Source of the DNA: a virus
Virus record (IMG/VR): IMGVR_UViG_3300008267_000606
Span: 1 to 52,112 of that record
Length of the DNA: 52,112 bases
Reading direction: 5' to 3' (one strand)
Shown here piece by piece: positions 18,201-25,747 of this stretch. Made by a program: the position numbers and the translations under genes. Each line of letters starts with the position of its first letter. Position 1 is the first letter of the stretch. Under the pieces are notes generated by a model that did no database searches, had not been told where the DNA came from, and worked only from the letters and a program-made list of their open reading frames with translations.

Positions 18201-21200
18201 GGAATCTAATGTTGATATTTTGGACACAGTTTGGTCTGACTTTAACTATATTGACAACTATGACCCAATTAATGGTGATTCGGCAACTACATATGTTTTA
18301 ACAGCAACAACATTTGGTCAAGTTAGTTTTGTTTTAGGTTCAAATCAAACTTCAAATCAAAATATTAACGTAGGGTTTTATCCAAAATTAATAAACGATT
18401 TCTACAGATTATATAATTCTGAATACGTTTATGAACCAACAGTTACTTCAACTAATGAAATTCAGGTGGCGTTTCAAAACGCTCTTGATGAAGGTAGAGT
18501 AATTTTATTACATGGTAATAATACAGATATCAATAAACCCAGCATAAATTTAAAAACTTGGACAGTTTGTATAAAAGCTGAAAATCAAGATTTTTACTAT
18601 GTATGTCCATCTTTTGGAAGTATTGACAATCAAACAAAAAAAGAATGTTTTGATAATTCAGATAATAATACTATTTCAGTTTTAAACAACCCAAATGTAC
18701 ATAACGGTGCTATCCGTCTATTTTGGGCGGCTCCAAATTACGGTTATTTTAATACTACAAATCTTGTTAAACCGACTACGACTGAATACTTTAAAAAAGT
18801 TAATTCGGAACAAAAACAACAAACAACTTTTGAAATTTTAAATGAGGATGGGTATTCTTCAATCGAAGACATATTTTCAGTGTTTGATTTTGATGAATTA
18901 GAAATTTTTGAAAAAGAATTTTTATCTTTTTGTTCACCAAACAATTCTGACAACTTACAAAATTTATTTAAAAATTTAATGAAAATAGATGTTTTAAGTT
19001 CTGCTTTTGATGGGAGTATTAATACTAATGAACTTATTAAATCTTTGTCTTTAAACCAACAAAACAATTTTAAAAATTATATTAATTCAAAATTAGGGTT
19101 CGATGTTTTATATAAAAAATCTAATCCATTAGGATTTGATAAAAATTTATTTAACATTCTGTCGTTAAATCCATCACCCGAAATTGTAAATAGATATCAA
19201 ATAAGGACCTACGAAACAACACCCGATAGTGTCCCAACTAGCGGGGTTATAACATATCAAGATTCGTTGGCTAACAATCCAACACAATGGAAAACCATGA
19301 AACTTTACGTAGGTTTTTCAACTATTGATGGATTAAACTATGACGCAACATCAAATTATCTTACTGATTTCTTCAGGGAATTCAATATTGGGTTTACTGT
19401 TGATAACATTAAAACATTCAGAAAATTAATAAAAATTTATGGTGCTAATGCTATCAGAGGTGGTAGTAATCCAGTAGAATTTAAAAATAGAGTTAGTAAT
19501 TTCATATCTAACTATTCTGATTTATCAGGAAAAACTTTTACAAATTTTATAACATTACTACAAAAAAAATTAGGTGTTAATGAACCAAATCCACAAACTA
19601 TTGATTCTGTTTTAGAAGGATTCCAAAGTAAAGTTGAATTGTATGATATGTTTAAAGCGATTAATGATAAATGGATTGCTGGTAATGATTATATAAAAAC
19701 AGATAATAATTCAGACGCACCTTTATTTAGGGATTATTTATTTTTAGATAGGGGTAATAGGAATGTTGGTGATATATATGTTGATATTGCTAAAGTTAAT
19801 TCTTATTTAAAAGGGGCTAATCCAAAATCTAATGTTTTTACAGTTGTGGGGTCAATTATAAAAGACCATAACTTTGTAAGTTTTCTTATTCCTTCTTATA
19901 TTAACTTTTATGGTAGACAAACACCTTCAGGTGATATTGATTTAGAAAGTAATGAAACGGCTCCTAACGAATTTGCAAATAATTTATTTGGGACATTTGA
20001 TACTGTAGATTACCAAAGTTCAAAACCAAAAATGTTAAATGTATATGTTGACAAACCATCACAACAATTAGATAATAAAAACAAAACTAATGGTTACAAA
20101 GATGATGGATTAGACATTAGTGTTTGTGCAGAAAATCCCATAGCGATTAGTTCAGACCAAAAAAGGAACTATTCTCTTGAAAATAGAGTAGTTGGATTCG
20201 CCGTAGATTTTGAATTACAAAACCAAGGAGTTTTCAAAAGTATTAGTGTAAGTCAAGATTTGGGAAAGGCCACAAGTGAATCATTAATGGCGGAATACAA
20301 TTTGGCACAATCAAGTACAGGTATACAAACATCAACACAAAATGTTAGTTTATATAACATATATAAGACTAGAAGTTATAACGCATCTGTTACTAGTATG
20401 GGTAATGTTATGATTCAACCGTCTATGTATTTTGTTTTAAGAAACATCCCATTATTTGCCGGTTCTTATTTTATTACTGAAGTACAACACACTATTGGGC
20501 TTGATGAGTTTAACACTAATTTTACAGGTACAAGACAAGCCGCACCTACTTTACCTAAAGTTGACTCTTTATTCCAAACTATAAAAAAACAATTACTTAC
20601 AAATTTGGGTAATACATATAAGAATCAAGGTTCTACAGGTGTTGGTACTACGGGTAATGTATCACAAATCAAAAACGCTATCACAAATTCATTAGTTGGT
20701 CCAAAAATTTTAAACGCATCTATAGAGTGTACTAAAAATGAAGCGTATATTAATTATGTTAAATTTACAGGAGGTAATGAAACGGTGTCCGCAATAGTTG
20801 TTGCCCAAAGTATAAAATTATTATTACCGACATCTAATAAAACTAAAATTTGTATTTTTGCATCAATATGGGTTGAATCAGGTATTGAAGGTGAAATTCC
20901 ACAGTTGAGTTACTACGGAAATAATATGGCCGGTATAACATTAGATTATGATTACCCTGGTAATTTAAAAGGGTTTTTTCTAACCGACCAAAACAAAAAT
21001 TATTTTCAGTGTTTGACTAATACTAATAACTATACCCAATCATATGCCGTATTTGCAAGCCAAATATTACATCATACATTTATGAATGCTGCGTATAAAA
21101 ATTATTTTGATAAGGTTACTAACATAACTGATGTGGATGTGTTTGCTAATGAATTTGCAAGAATATGGATAGAGTTTTTCCCGTACAATAAAGTTATACA

Positions 21201-21309
21201 AACACCAACAATATTTGATGATTATAGAACAGGTAATGTAAACGAATACCAAAGTTTAATTAATAAAATAAAAAGAGCGTTTGAAATTTATAGGGGTATC
21301 CCTATTTAA
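15220..21309 (+). CDS. Giant baseplate hub protein with C-terminal lysozyme-like domain
   Basis: 2029 residues. Near the N-terminus (about 110-205) are hub features: VGMSYIPTVTITLEDVKGRALF, then PYPTFYLTLKGYYGK and SFNSSNGNFDINLTMIGY. A second hub-like part lies at about 1650-1780: FAVDFELQNQGVFKSISV, YKTRSYNASVTSMGN, IQPSMYFVLRN, FITEVQHTIG. These resemble gp27/gpD-type hub proteins that carry the spike. The last ~200 residues look like a peptidoglycan hydrolase: IFASIWVESGIEGE (candidate catalytic Glu1886), YGNNMAGI, then QSYAVFASQILHHTF, as in glucosaminidase/lysozyme-fold enzymes. Thus it may unite the roles of T4 gp27 and gp5: hub and local cell-wall digestion during infection. The middle ~1400 residues are not assignable. 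Confidence 0.62.
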   Translation: MVSDNIYVFPNTCDNIFVINPNKVVNEFGNPEDRYIKQENLIYYANLECELEPRSRLLTGTDKSTVTTISLASMNFLNPKGSGEFTTDWTGIQDTTVNQNQISSQLLGMKSISYRVGMSYIPTVTITLEDVKGRALFESGDNSPYSAFFNLPYPTFYLTLKGYYGKAVRYPLILQKFTSSFNSSNGNFDINLTMIGYKFNVLTDITMAELFAVPQMYVKRTPTSQNQNTGNQTNTVTQAITQKGYQTIQQVYKDYKNLGLIDKDFPELTVQQLSTKLDNFITFSLSQFGQANLRPLNDIDTYSKDLDVYRGQIYSYTSSFFNLNLDQTNYFVTKPINNVRYKIYTWKLSNFQTFDTVVLEKLNLQFSKLNSIVVQNNLNLTNNQTFGSGEFKIENPIRTDSVVIDFENAIDLIDFVETAKERNTTGYTTPAQVTSISDELNDANDKFGETNLPFLFLFDGPNRFLTQSYELNKILESKKTTIEENLTTELSNFIKDASGLGFVPTVRNIVAVIMASAEAFLRLLQDVHENAWLARNSEIKKLANNDSPSSSSPVYPWPQYFVEKNVNGQTKFEIQYPGDTSVISTTKGNDYTIWPEVEFVEEFLKGYLQREIPPNPALDNNSGVNRVLVSSFDTISTNTPYSIKEDVLFLYEIWERIQTICSNNGFQRDNTEQTNQNVINYISDIESLNVFQSLISGNKENAPSLIFRFKTTDYTQQNYFQELQTALVNFTKYSQGIFVTQYLDDKINLNQNQIYDRDLEVIQIKPEKEKNFTNYIESNVHNDINFVDTYPFTFENWNYTNLAGGNSYFKFTEVNKTQKSIFYNNLIKKVTNFTEASVFGNNGNKKTLRPVVTYKWLTNKINLPIDLQNFYNSRTINEFVTTEGNLNYVDSTFTNKQTTSILNTPFFVNSLQLGITNYVDSGTEGYPFKAAAYLLLNGLPFSTLRERYLSFENNADVESDFIFAGLKKFGAIHRLPKYWILKLGSIWNRYKTYVESNVDILDTVWSDFNYIDNYDPINGDSATTYVLTATTFGQVSFVLGSNQTSNQNINVGFYPKLINDFYRLYNSEYVYEPTVTSTNEIQVAFQNALDEGRVILLHGNNTDINKPSINLKTWTVCIKAENQDFYYVCPSFGSIDNQTKKECFDNSDNNTISVLNNPNVHNGAIRLFWAAPNYGYFNTTNLVKPTTTEYFKKVNSEQKQQTTFEILNEDGYSSIEDIFSVFDFDELEIFEKEFLSFCSPNNSDNLQNLFKNLMKIDVLSSAFDGSINTNELIKSLSLNQQNNFKNYINSKLGFDVLYKKSNPLGFDKNLFNILSLNPSPEIVNRYQIRTYETTPDSVPTSGVITYQDSLANNPTQWKTMKLYVGFSTIDGLNYDATSNYLTDFFREFNIGFTVDNIKTFRKLIKIYGANAIRGGSNPVEFKNRVSNFISNYSDLSGKTFTNFITLLQKKLGVNEPNPQTIDSVLEGFQSKVELYDMFKAINDKWIAGNDYIKTDNNSDAPLFRDYLFLDRGNRNVGDIYVDIAKVNSYLKGANPKSNVFTVVGSIIKDHNFVSFLIPSYINFYGRQTPSGDIDLESNETAPNEFANNLFGTFDTVDYQSSKPKMLNVYVDKPSQQLDNKNKTNGYKDDGLDISVCAENPIAISSDQKRNYSLENRVVGFAVDFELQNQGVFKSISVSQDLGKATSESLMAEYNLAQSSTGIQTSTQNVSLYNIYKTRSYNASVTSMGNVMIQPSMYFVLRNIPLFAGSYFITEVQHTIGLDEFNTNFTGTRQAAPTLPKVDSLFQTIKKQLLTNLGNTYKNQGSTGVGTTGNVSQIKNAITNSLVGPKILNASIECTKNEAYINYVKFTGGNETVSAIVVAQSIKLLLPTSNKTKICIFASIWVESGIEGEIPQLSYYGNNMAGITLDYDYPGNLKGFFLTDQNKNYFQCLTNTNNYTQSYAVFASQILHHTFMNAAYKNYFDKVTNITDVDVFANEFARIWIEFFPYNKVIQTPTIFDDYRTGNVNEYQSLINKIKRAFEIYRGIPI

Positions 21310-21335
21310 TAATTAATAATTTTAAAATAAACAGA

Positions 21336-21342
21336 TATTTAT
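21336..21342 (+). promoter_or_regulatory. TATTTAT motif before the 74-residue gene
   Basis: CAGATATTTATAATAAAA lies 12 bases before the ATG at 21355, at the start of the central block. Confidence 0.48.
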
Positions 21343-21354
21343 AATAAAAAGATT

Positions 21355-21579
21355 ATGAGTACAAAAGAAATTTTAGACAGATATCTTGGAAAAAGTACAA
21401 GAATTACTGAAACAGATAAAGGTAATGGTTTTAAAGAAGTTTGTGATTTAGATACTGGTGATTGTTACACAATCAGAATGAAAGACGGTCTAATTGAAAG
21501 AGTAAACAATACTCTTCATACCAATAAAAAAATAAACGTAGAAACTACTCAAGGTTTCAAACAATTACTTAACGGGTAA
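21355..21579 (+). CDS. Small protein of unknown function
   Basis: A 74-residue soluble protein that I do not recognise. It is charged, has a Cys pair in VCDLDTGDCYTIRMKDG (residues about 39-55) inside a probable beta-hairpin, and ends in a short helical segment. It starts behind a TATTTAT motif, and its stop is one base before the next ATG, so it is probably co-expressed with the Pro/Ala-rich coiled-coil protein that follows. Both lie between the hub gene and the gp32-like gene. Start and frame look sound. Confidence 0.6.
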   Translation: MSTKEILDRYLGKSTRITETDKGNGFKEVCDLDTGDCYTIRMKDGLIERVNNTLHTNKKINVETTQGFKQLLNG

Positions 21580-21580
21580 A

Positions 21581-22252
21581 ATGGCAATTTCAGAAACAAT
21601 TTTAGAAGAATTAAAAAGATATAATAAAATCAATAATTATATTTTAGAGCAAGAAGCTGACCCATTTGCGGCACCTGCGGATACTGACCCATTAGCGGGT
21701 GGTGATGTACCACCGGCACCTGATGCGGGAGCTACTCCACCAGCACCTGAAGCGGGAGTAACACCTCCGGCTCCTGAGACTCAACCTGTGGATGTGGCAA
21801 ACGACCCTGATGTTGAAAAAGTTGGTGATGAAGGTTCAGAAGAAACAGGAACTGAAGAATTAGAAATTACTGATTTAGTAAAATCACAACAAAATATTGA
21901 AACAAAACAAGAAGAATATTTTAATAATCTTTTCAGTCAACTTTCTAATTTGGAATCTAAATTAGGTGACATGGAAAATATTTTTTCTAAACTTAATGAT
22001 ATTGAGGCTAAAATTGAAAAATACAGAGAAAAAACTCCACAAGAAAAATTAGAATTAAGAAGCTTGGATTCAGGTCCATTTAATCAGAAACTAACAGATT
22101 TCTTTGTTGACAAACAAGAAGATATTGAAAAATCAGGAAAAAATGAATATGTTTTAACTACCGATGAAGTTGAGGATTTTACACCTTCAGAAATTAAAGG
22201 TACGTTCAATGACTATCAAGAACCTGACGAATACAAACCTTTGAAATTCTAA
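21581..22252 (+). CDS. Acidic protein with Pro/Ala linker and coiled coil, unknown function
   Basis: 223 residues, not recognised. It begins with a helical leader (ETILEELKRYNKINNYILEQ), followed by a Pro/Ala-rich linker at about residues 28-72 made of imperfect APDAGATPP / APEAGVTPP repeats, an acidic part, a coiled coil at about 105-150 (heptads around IETKQEEYFNNLF and LESKLGDMENIFSKL), and an acidic C-terminal domain. The leader resembles the N-terminus of the flavoprotein at 30482, so it could be an assembly or capsid-targeting tag. A scaffold, internal virion protein or replication accessory are all possible. It lies one base after the 74-residue gene and 69 bases before the gp32-like gene. 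Confidence 0.6.
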   Translation: MAISETILEELKRYNKINNYILEQEADPFAAPADTDPLAGGDVPPAPDAGATPPAPEAGVTPPAPETQPVDVANDPDVEKVGDEGSEETGTEELEITDLVKSQQNIETKQEEYFNNLFSQLSNLESKLGDMENIFSKLNDIEAKIEKYREKTPQEKLELRSLDSGPFNQKLTDFFVDKQEDIEKSGKNEYVLTTDEVEDFTPSEIKGTFNDYQEPDEYKPLKF

Positions 22253-22261
22253 ATTTCAAAT

Positions 22262-22292
22262 TTGACTATCACGGCTGACACACTTATACTTG
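22262..22292 (+). promoter_or_regulatory. Putative Bacteroidetes-type host promoter before the gp32-like gene
   Basis: TTG at 22262-22264, 20 bases, then TATACTTG at 22285-22292. The known Bacteroidetes primary-sigma consensus is TTG, about 19 bases, TAnnTTTG; there is one mismatch in the -7 box. The spacer before this replication gene has no TATTTAT motif, which fits early or middle expression by host RNA polymerase. It is short and degenerate, so unproven. Confidence 0.42.
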
Positions 22293-22321
22293 AATATTAA
22301 CTAATAAATTATACAAACAAA

Positions 22322-23164
22322 ATGGCGACAAATTCTTTAGATGCTGTACTCGCTCAGTATGAAAAAGCGAAAAGTGGAGGTAGCTCTGCAAACAAAATGT
22401 CTCAAGAAGACAGAATGAAAAAATATTTTGCGGCGATTCTGACGCAAAATGAAAACTCTGGACAGAAACGTCTTCGTATCTTACCAACACCTGATGGGTC
22501 ATCACCTTTTAAGGAAGTTTGGTATCACGAAGTACAAGTTGAAGGTAAATGGAATAAAATCTATGACCCAGGTAAGAACGACAACGAGCGTTCACCGTTG
22601 ACTGAAATTCATGATGAATTAATGTCAACAGGTAAAGAGTCAGATAAAGAACTTGCTAAATCTTACAAGCCTCGTAAGTTCTATATTGTTAAAGTAATTG
22701 ACCGTGATAACGAAGCGGACGGAGTTAAGTTCTGGCGTTTTAAACACAATTACAAGAACGAAGGTATCCTTGATAAAATTATCCCTATTTGGAAAGCTAA
22801 AGGTGATATCACTGACCCTGTTAACGGACGTGATTTAATCATTGAGTTGGCTAAAGCAAAAACTCCTAAAGGTGCAACTTATACAGTTATCCAAACTGTA
22901 ATGCATGACGACCCATCACCTGTTCACACAGATGCTGAAACTGCTAAGGCTTGGACTGAAGACCCACTTACTTGGGCTGATGTTTACTCTAAAAAACCTG
23001 TTGAATATCTTGAAGCTATTGCTCGTGGAGAAACACCAAGATGGTCACAAGAATTAGGTAAGTACGTTTACGGAAGTGAGGCTTCTGAAATTACTATGGG
23101 GGGTTCATCTACAATCGTAGACCCACAAGCTAACGACGAACCAGATGGTGATTTACCATTCTAA
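22322..23164 (+). CDS. 32: Single-stranded DNA-binding protein (gp32-like)
   Basis: A 280-residue protein resembling T4 gp32. The N-terminus is a short helical, basic region (LAQYEKAK); then comes GQKRLRILPTPDGSSPFKEV, matching the 'RFLPSKNDEQAPF' strand of gp32; an OB-like core follows with PRKFYIVKVIDRDNEADGVK and FWRFKHNYK. It coats single-stranded DNA at the fork and recruits replication and recombination proteins. Two differences from T4 stand out: there is no Cys at all, so the gp32 zinc site is missing, and the protein ends in an acidic tail, DEPDGDLPF, like the DDDIPF tail of bacterial SSB. It heads the replication genes and is followed by a terminator. Confidence 0.85.
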   Translation: MATNSLDAVLAQYEKAKSGGSSANKMSQEDRMKKYFAAILTQNENSGQKRLRILPTPDGSSPFKEVWYHEVQVEGKWNKIYDPGKNDNERSPLTEIHDELMSTGKESDKELAKSYKPRKFYIVKVIDRDNEADGVKFWRFKHNYKNEGILDKIIPIWKAKGDITDPVNGRDLIIELAKAKTPKGATYTVIQTVMHDDPSPVHTDAETAKAWTEDPLTWADVYSKKPVEYLEAIARGETPRWSQELGKYVYGSEASEITMGGSSTIVDPQANDEPDGDLPF

Positions 23165-23170
23165 TTTATA

Positions 23171-23218
23171 AAAGGTTGGACACAATTATACACAAAGTGT
23201 CCAACCTTTGTTATTTTT
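23171..23218 (+). terminator. Strong Rho-independent terminator after the gp32-like gene
   Basis: AAAGGTTGGACAC (23171-23183) pairs perfectly with GTGTCCAACCTTT (23197-23209), a 13-pair stem with a 13-base loop, followed by GTTATTTTTA. It separates the gp32-like gene from uvsX, and may let gp32 be made at a higher level than the downstream enzymes. Confidence 0.85.
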
Positions 23219-23247
23219 ATTACAAACAATTAAACTAATAGACATTT

Positions 23248-24246
23248 ATGGCTATAAAGAAAAAAGAATTTTCTCTTGATGCGATTAAAAACAAATACTC
23301 CACCAAGACCAAATACAAAGAAACGGAATTTTATGAGGTCGGTGAAAGTTTCCATAGCAGTTGTGGTTTACCTGGTCCTGCTTTGGGTAACATCAACATG
23401 TTCCTCGGTCACTCGAACTCTTCAAAAACGACTGCGCTTGTCAAAGCCGCTGTGTCTGCTCAGAAGAAGGGGCATTTGCCTGTTTTCATTATCACTGAAA
23501 AAAAATGGAGTTGGGACCACGCAGTTGAACTCGGTTTGGTGGCGGAGATGACTGATGGTGAGTGGGATGGTCAATTCATCTTTAACGACAACTTTGATTA
23601 CATTGAACAAGTAACTGATTATATTAATGAGTTATTGGACGAACAAGAAAAAGGAAATATTCCTTATTCACTTTGTTTCCTTTGGGATTCAGTAGGTTCT
23701 ATTCCTTGTAAGATGACTTTTGATGGTAAAGGTGGTAAACAACACAACGCATCAGTTTTGGCTGACAAGATTGGTATGGGTATCCAAGCTCGTATCACTA
23801 AATCACGTAAAGAAGATTACCCTTATACCAACACTTTGGTGGTAGTTAATCAACCTTGGGTTGAATTACCTGATAATCCTTTTGGACAACCAACAATTAA
23901 GGCAAAAGGTGGTGAAGCACTTTGGTTGGCTTCAGCTCTTGTTTTCTTATTTGGTAATCAAAAGAACGCAGGTATCAATCACATCACGGCAACTAAAAAT
24001 GGTAGAACAGTGTCTTATGCTATCAGAACTAAAATTTCAGTTTTGAAAAACCACATCAATGGGTTGGGTTATAAAGATGGTAAGATTATTGCCACTCCAC
24101 AAGGTTATATTGATGACGATAAAGACGCTCTTGAAAAATACAAGAAAGAGTATTCACAGTATTGGAACGCAATTCTTTCAGGCACAGGAGAAATTACTCT
24201 TGATGAATCTGAAGAAGTATTTGAAAACGAAAACGAATCATTTTAA
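23248..24246 (+). CDS. uvsX: RecA-family recombinase (UvsX-like)
   Basis: 332 residues, RecA fold. The Walker A region is FLGHSNSSKTT (Gly54 to Thr61), with Ser in place of the usual Gly before Lys60. T4 UvsX also departs from the consensus here (GPSKSFKS). Walker B is LCFLWDSVGS with Asp147. The stretch TLVVVNQPW (about 200) and AKGGEALWLASALVFLF (about 225) match the loop L2 and following strand of RecA/UvsX. It forms filaments on gp32-coated DNA and drives strand exchange for recombination-dependent replication. It is followed at ten bases by the exonuclease gene. The acidic C-terminal tail (SEEVFENENESF) is normal for the family. Confidence 0.9.
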   Translation: MAIKKKEFSLDAIKNKYSTKTKYKETEFYEVGESFHSSCGLPGPALGNINMFLGHSNSSKTTALVKAAVSAQKKGHLPVFIITEKKWSWDHAVELGLVAEMTDGEWDGQFIFNDNFDYIEQVTDYINELLDEQEKGNIPYSLCFLWDSVGSIPCKMTFDGKGGKQHNASVLADKIGMGIQARITKSRKEDYPYTNTLVVVNQPWVELPDNPFGQPTIKAKGGEALWLASALVFLFGNQKNAGINHITATKNGRTVSYAIRTKISVLKNHINGLGYKDGKIIATPQGYIDDDKDALEKYKKEYSQYWNAILSGTGEITLDESEEVFENENESF

Positions 24247-24256
24247 TTAGTTTTCA

Positions 24257-25261
24257 GTGAAAAAAACATTACTTGTTGACGGAAACAATCTGATGAAGAT
24301 TGGGTTTCACGGTGTGAAGGATTACTTCCATAATGGTGAACATATTGGAGCTTTGTATCATTTTATGAATACACTTCGTAAGTTCATTAGTGAACAGAAC
24401 TTTGACAAAGTAGTGGTATTTTGGGATGGTGAAGATTCCACGAGTTTACGTGGGATTCTTTACCCAAAATACAAACAAAACAGACGATTGGTTATGGAGG
24501 ACGCAATCTTTATGTCTTACCTAAAACAAAAAAATCGTATCAAACAATATCTTGAAGAAGTTTACATCCGACAATTAGAAATTAGTGGTAGAGAAGCTGA
24601 TGATTTAATTGCTTACTATTGTCAGATTTCTGAAAATGAACACAAACTCATTTTTTCTTCAGATAGGGATTTAACACAACTTATTTCGGAAAAGGTGTCC
24701 ATCTACTCACCTTCACTTAAATCCACGTTTAAACACGGGGATAAGATTAAATTTGATGACTTTGAGTTTCCACACTACAATGTTAAAACATTAAAGATAT
24801 TAACTGGTGACAAGTCGGATAATATTGAAGGTATCTATCTTTTGGGTGAAAAAACTTTAGTTAAGTTTTTCCCTGAAATACTTGAAAATGAAGTTTCTTA
24901 TAACGATATTTTAACAAAGGCAGAAAACTTACTCAAGGAACAAAAAGACAACCAAACTCTTAAAAATCTTTTAACAGGTAAAACAAAATCAGGTATATTT
25001 GAACAAGAGTTTTTTCAAGTTAATGAACAGATTGTTGATTTATCTAACCCACTTTTGAAAGACGAAGACAAAGAAGAAATCAGATTGGTTGTTGATGAAA
25101 ATTTAGATATTGAAGGAAGAAGTTATAAGAACTTAATTAAGTATATGGTTGAGGACGGGTTGTTCAAGTACCTACCAAAAGGTGATGATTCGTGGACATA
25201 TTTTATTCAACCATTTATGAAGTTAACAAGAAAAGAAAAAACAAAAACAAACAAAAAATAA
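24257..25261 (+). CDS. rnh: 5'-3' exonuclease / flap endonuclease (T4 RNase H-like)
   Basis: A 334-residue nuclease with the PIN/FEN-type acidic sites: LLVDGNN (Asp8), VVFWDGE (Asp57), GREADDLIAYY (Glu113, Asp115, Asp116), FSSDRDLTQL (Asp136, Asp138) and LTGDKSDNIEGI (Asp185, Asp188), the last inside a helix-hairpin-helix-like DNA-binding region. These bind the Mg ions that cut the phosphate backbone. It removes RNA primers and flaps during lagging-strand synthesis. The start is GTG at 24257 because MKKTLLVDGNN is the expected beginning of the fold and no ATG is near. It is part of the uvsX-to-helicase operon. The C-terminal ~130 residues are less conserved, basic at the very end. Confidence 0.88.
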   Translation: MKKTLLVDGNNLMKIGFHGVKDYFHNGEHIGALYHFMNTLRKFISEQNFDKVVVFWDGEDSTSLRGILYPKYKQNRRLVMEDAIFMSYLKQKNRIKQYLEEVYIRQLEISGREADDLIAYYCQISENEHKLIFSSDRDLTQLISEKVSIYSPSLKSTFKHGDKIKFDDFEFPHYNVKTLKILTGDKSDNIEGIYLLGEKTLVKFFPEILENEVSYNDILTKAENLLKEQKDNQTLKNLLTGKTKSGIFEQEFFQVNEQIVDLSNPLLKDEDKEEIRLVVDENLDIEGRSYKNLIKYMVEDGLFKYLPKGDDSWTYFIQPFMKLTRKEKTKTNKK

Positions 25262-25269
25262 ATTAAATT

Positions 25270-25722
25270 ATGAAAGAACAAGACATTACCAAATTGGAAT
25301 TCTTGATGACGGTAAACAATAATTTTATCGTTCAGCGTTTTTTTAACGTAAAAGGGTATAACCCAAAAGGACATAACTCAGCTGAGTTGATTGACTTGAT
25401 GGAAGGTTTCATTTCAGAGTTGAAACAAGATTTCAAAATGAAAACTGTAAACTACATGTTGGACAATCAATATCAGATTACAGAAGACCCTGAAGTTTTA
25501 AACACATCATTTACTGATGGACCCGAGTCATTTAACATCTACATCAAAAATGGTGATACGACAATGTGTCATTATTCATTCGATGCGAAACTTTACCCAC
25601 CAAAAATAAGATACACCGTAGACATACGTCCGTACCTAAAAAGTATCCTTTTCGGTTTAACTGACGTGTTGTCATCTAAAAAATTAACACACGAATACAT
25701 GGGTTATCAGTTAGCTCGTTGA
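25270..25722 (+). CDS. Unknown protein in the replication operon
   Basis: A 150-residue protein with no family I can name. It has an N-terminal helical half (LEFLMTVNNNFIVQRFFN and LIDLMEGFISELKQDF) and a beta-rich second half, with SFNIYIKNGDTTMCHYSFDA and YTVDIRPYLKSIL. It lies eight bases after the exonuclease gene and 25 bases before the helicase gene. A role as helicase loader, gp59-like, or another fork accessory is conceivable from position only; I see no diagnostic motif. Confidence 0.65.
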   Translation: MKEQDITKLEFLMTVNNNFIVQRFFNVKGYNPKGHNSAELIDLMEGFISELKQDFKMKTVNYMLDNQYQITEDPEVLNTSFTDGPESFNIYIKNGDTTMCHYSFDAKLYPPKIRYTVDIRPYLKSILFGLTDVLSSKKLTHEYMGYQLAR

Positions 25723-25729
25723 TATTTAT
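25723..25729 (+). promoter_or_regulatory. TATTTAT motif before the helicase gene
   Basis: TTGATATTTATTCAAT starts directly after the stop codon of the upstream gene and lies 18 bases before the ATG at 25748. It is the clearest copy inside the replication block, so the motif is not strictly confined to structural genes. Confidence 0.42.
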
Positions 25730-25747
25730 TCAATAAACAAATATACT

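Noticed and set aside
18744-19067. Minus-strand ORF of 107 residues inside the hub gene
   Set aside because: Antisense shadow of the 2029-residue frame; no upstream motif and no domain pattern.
23240-23250. CATTTAT directly at the uvsX start as a further motif copy
   Set aside because: It differs in the first base and overlaps the ATG itself, so it cannot be placed like the other copies.
23276-23551. Plus-strand ORF of 91 residues in another frame of uvsX
   Set aside because: Overlaps the P-loop region of UvsX; its Arg/Thr/Leu-rich sequence is typical of an out-of-frame reading.
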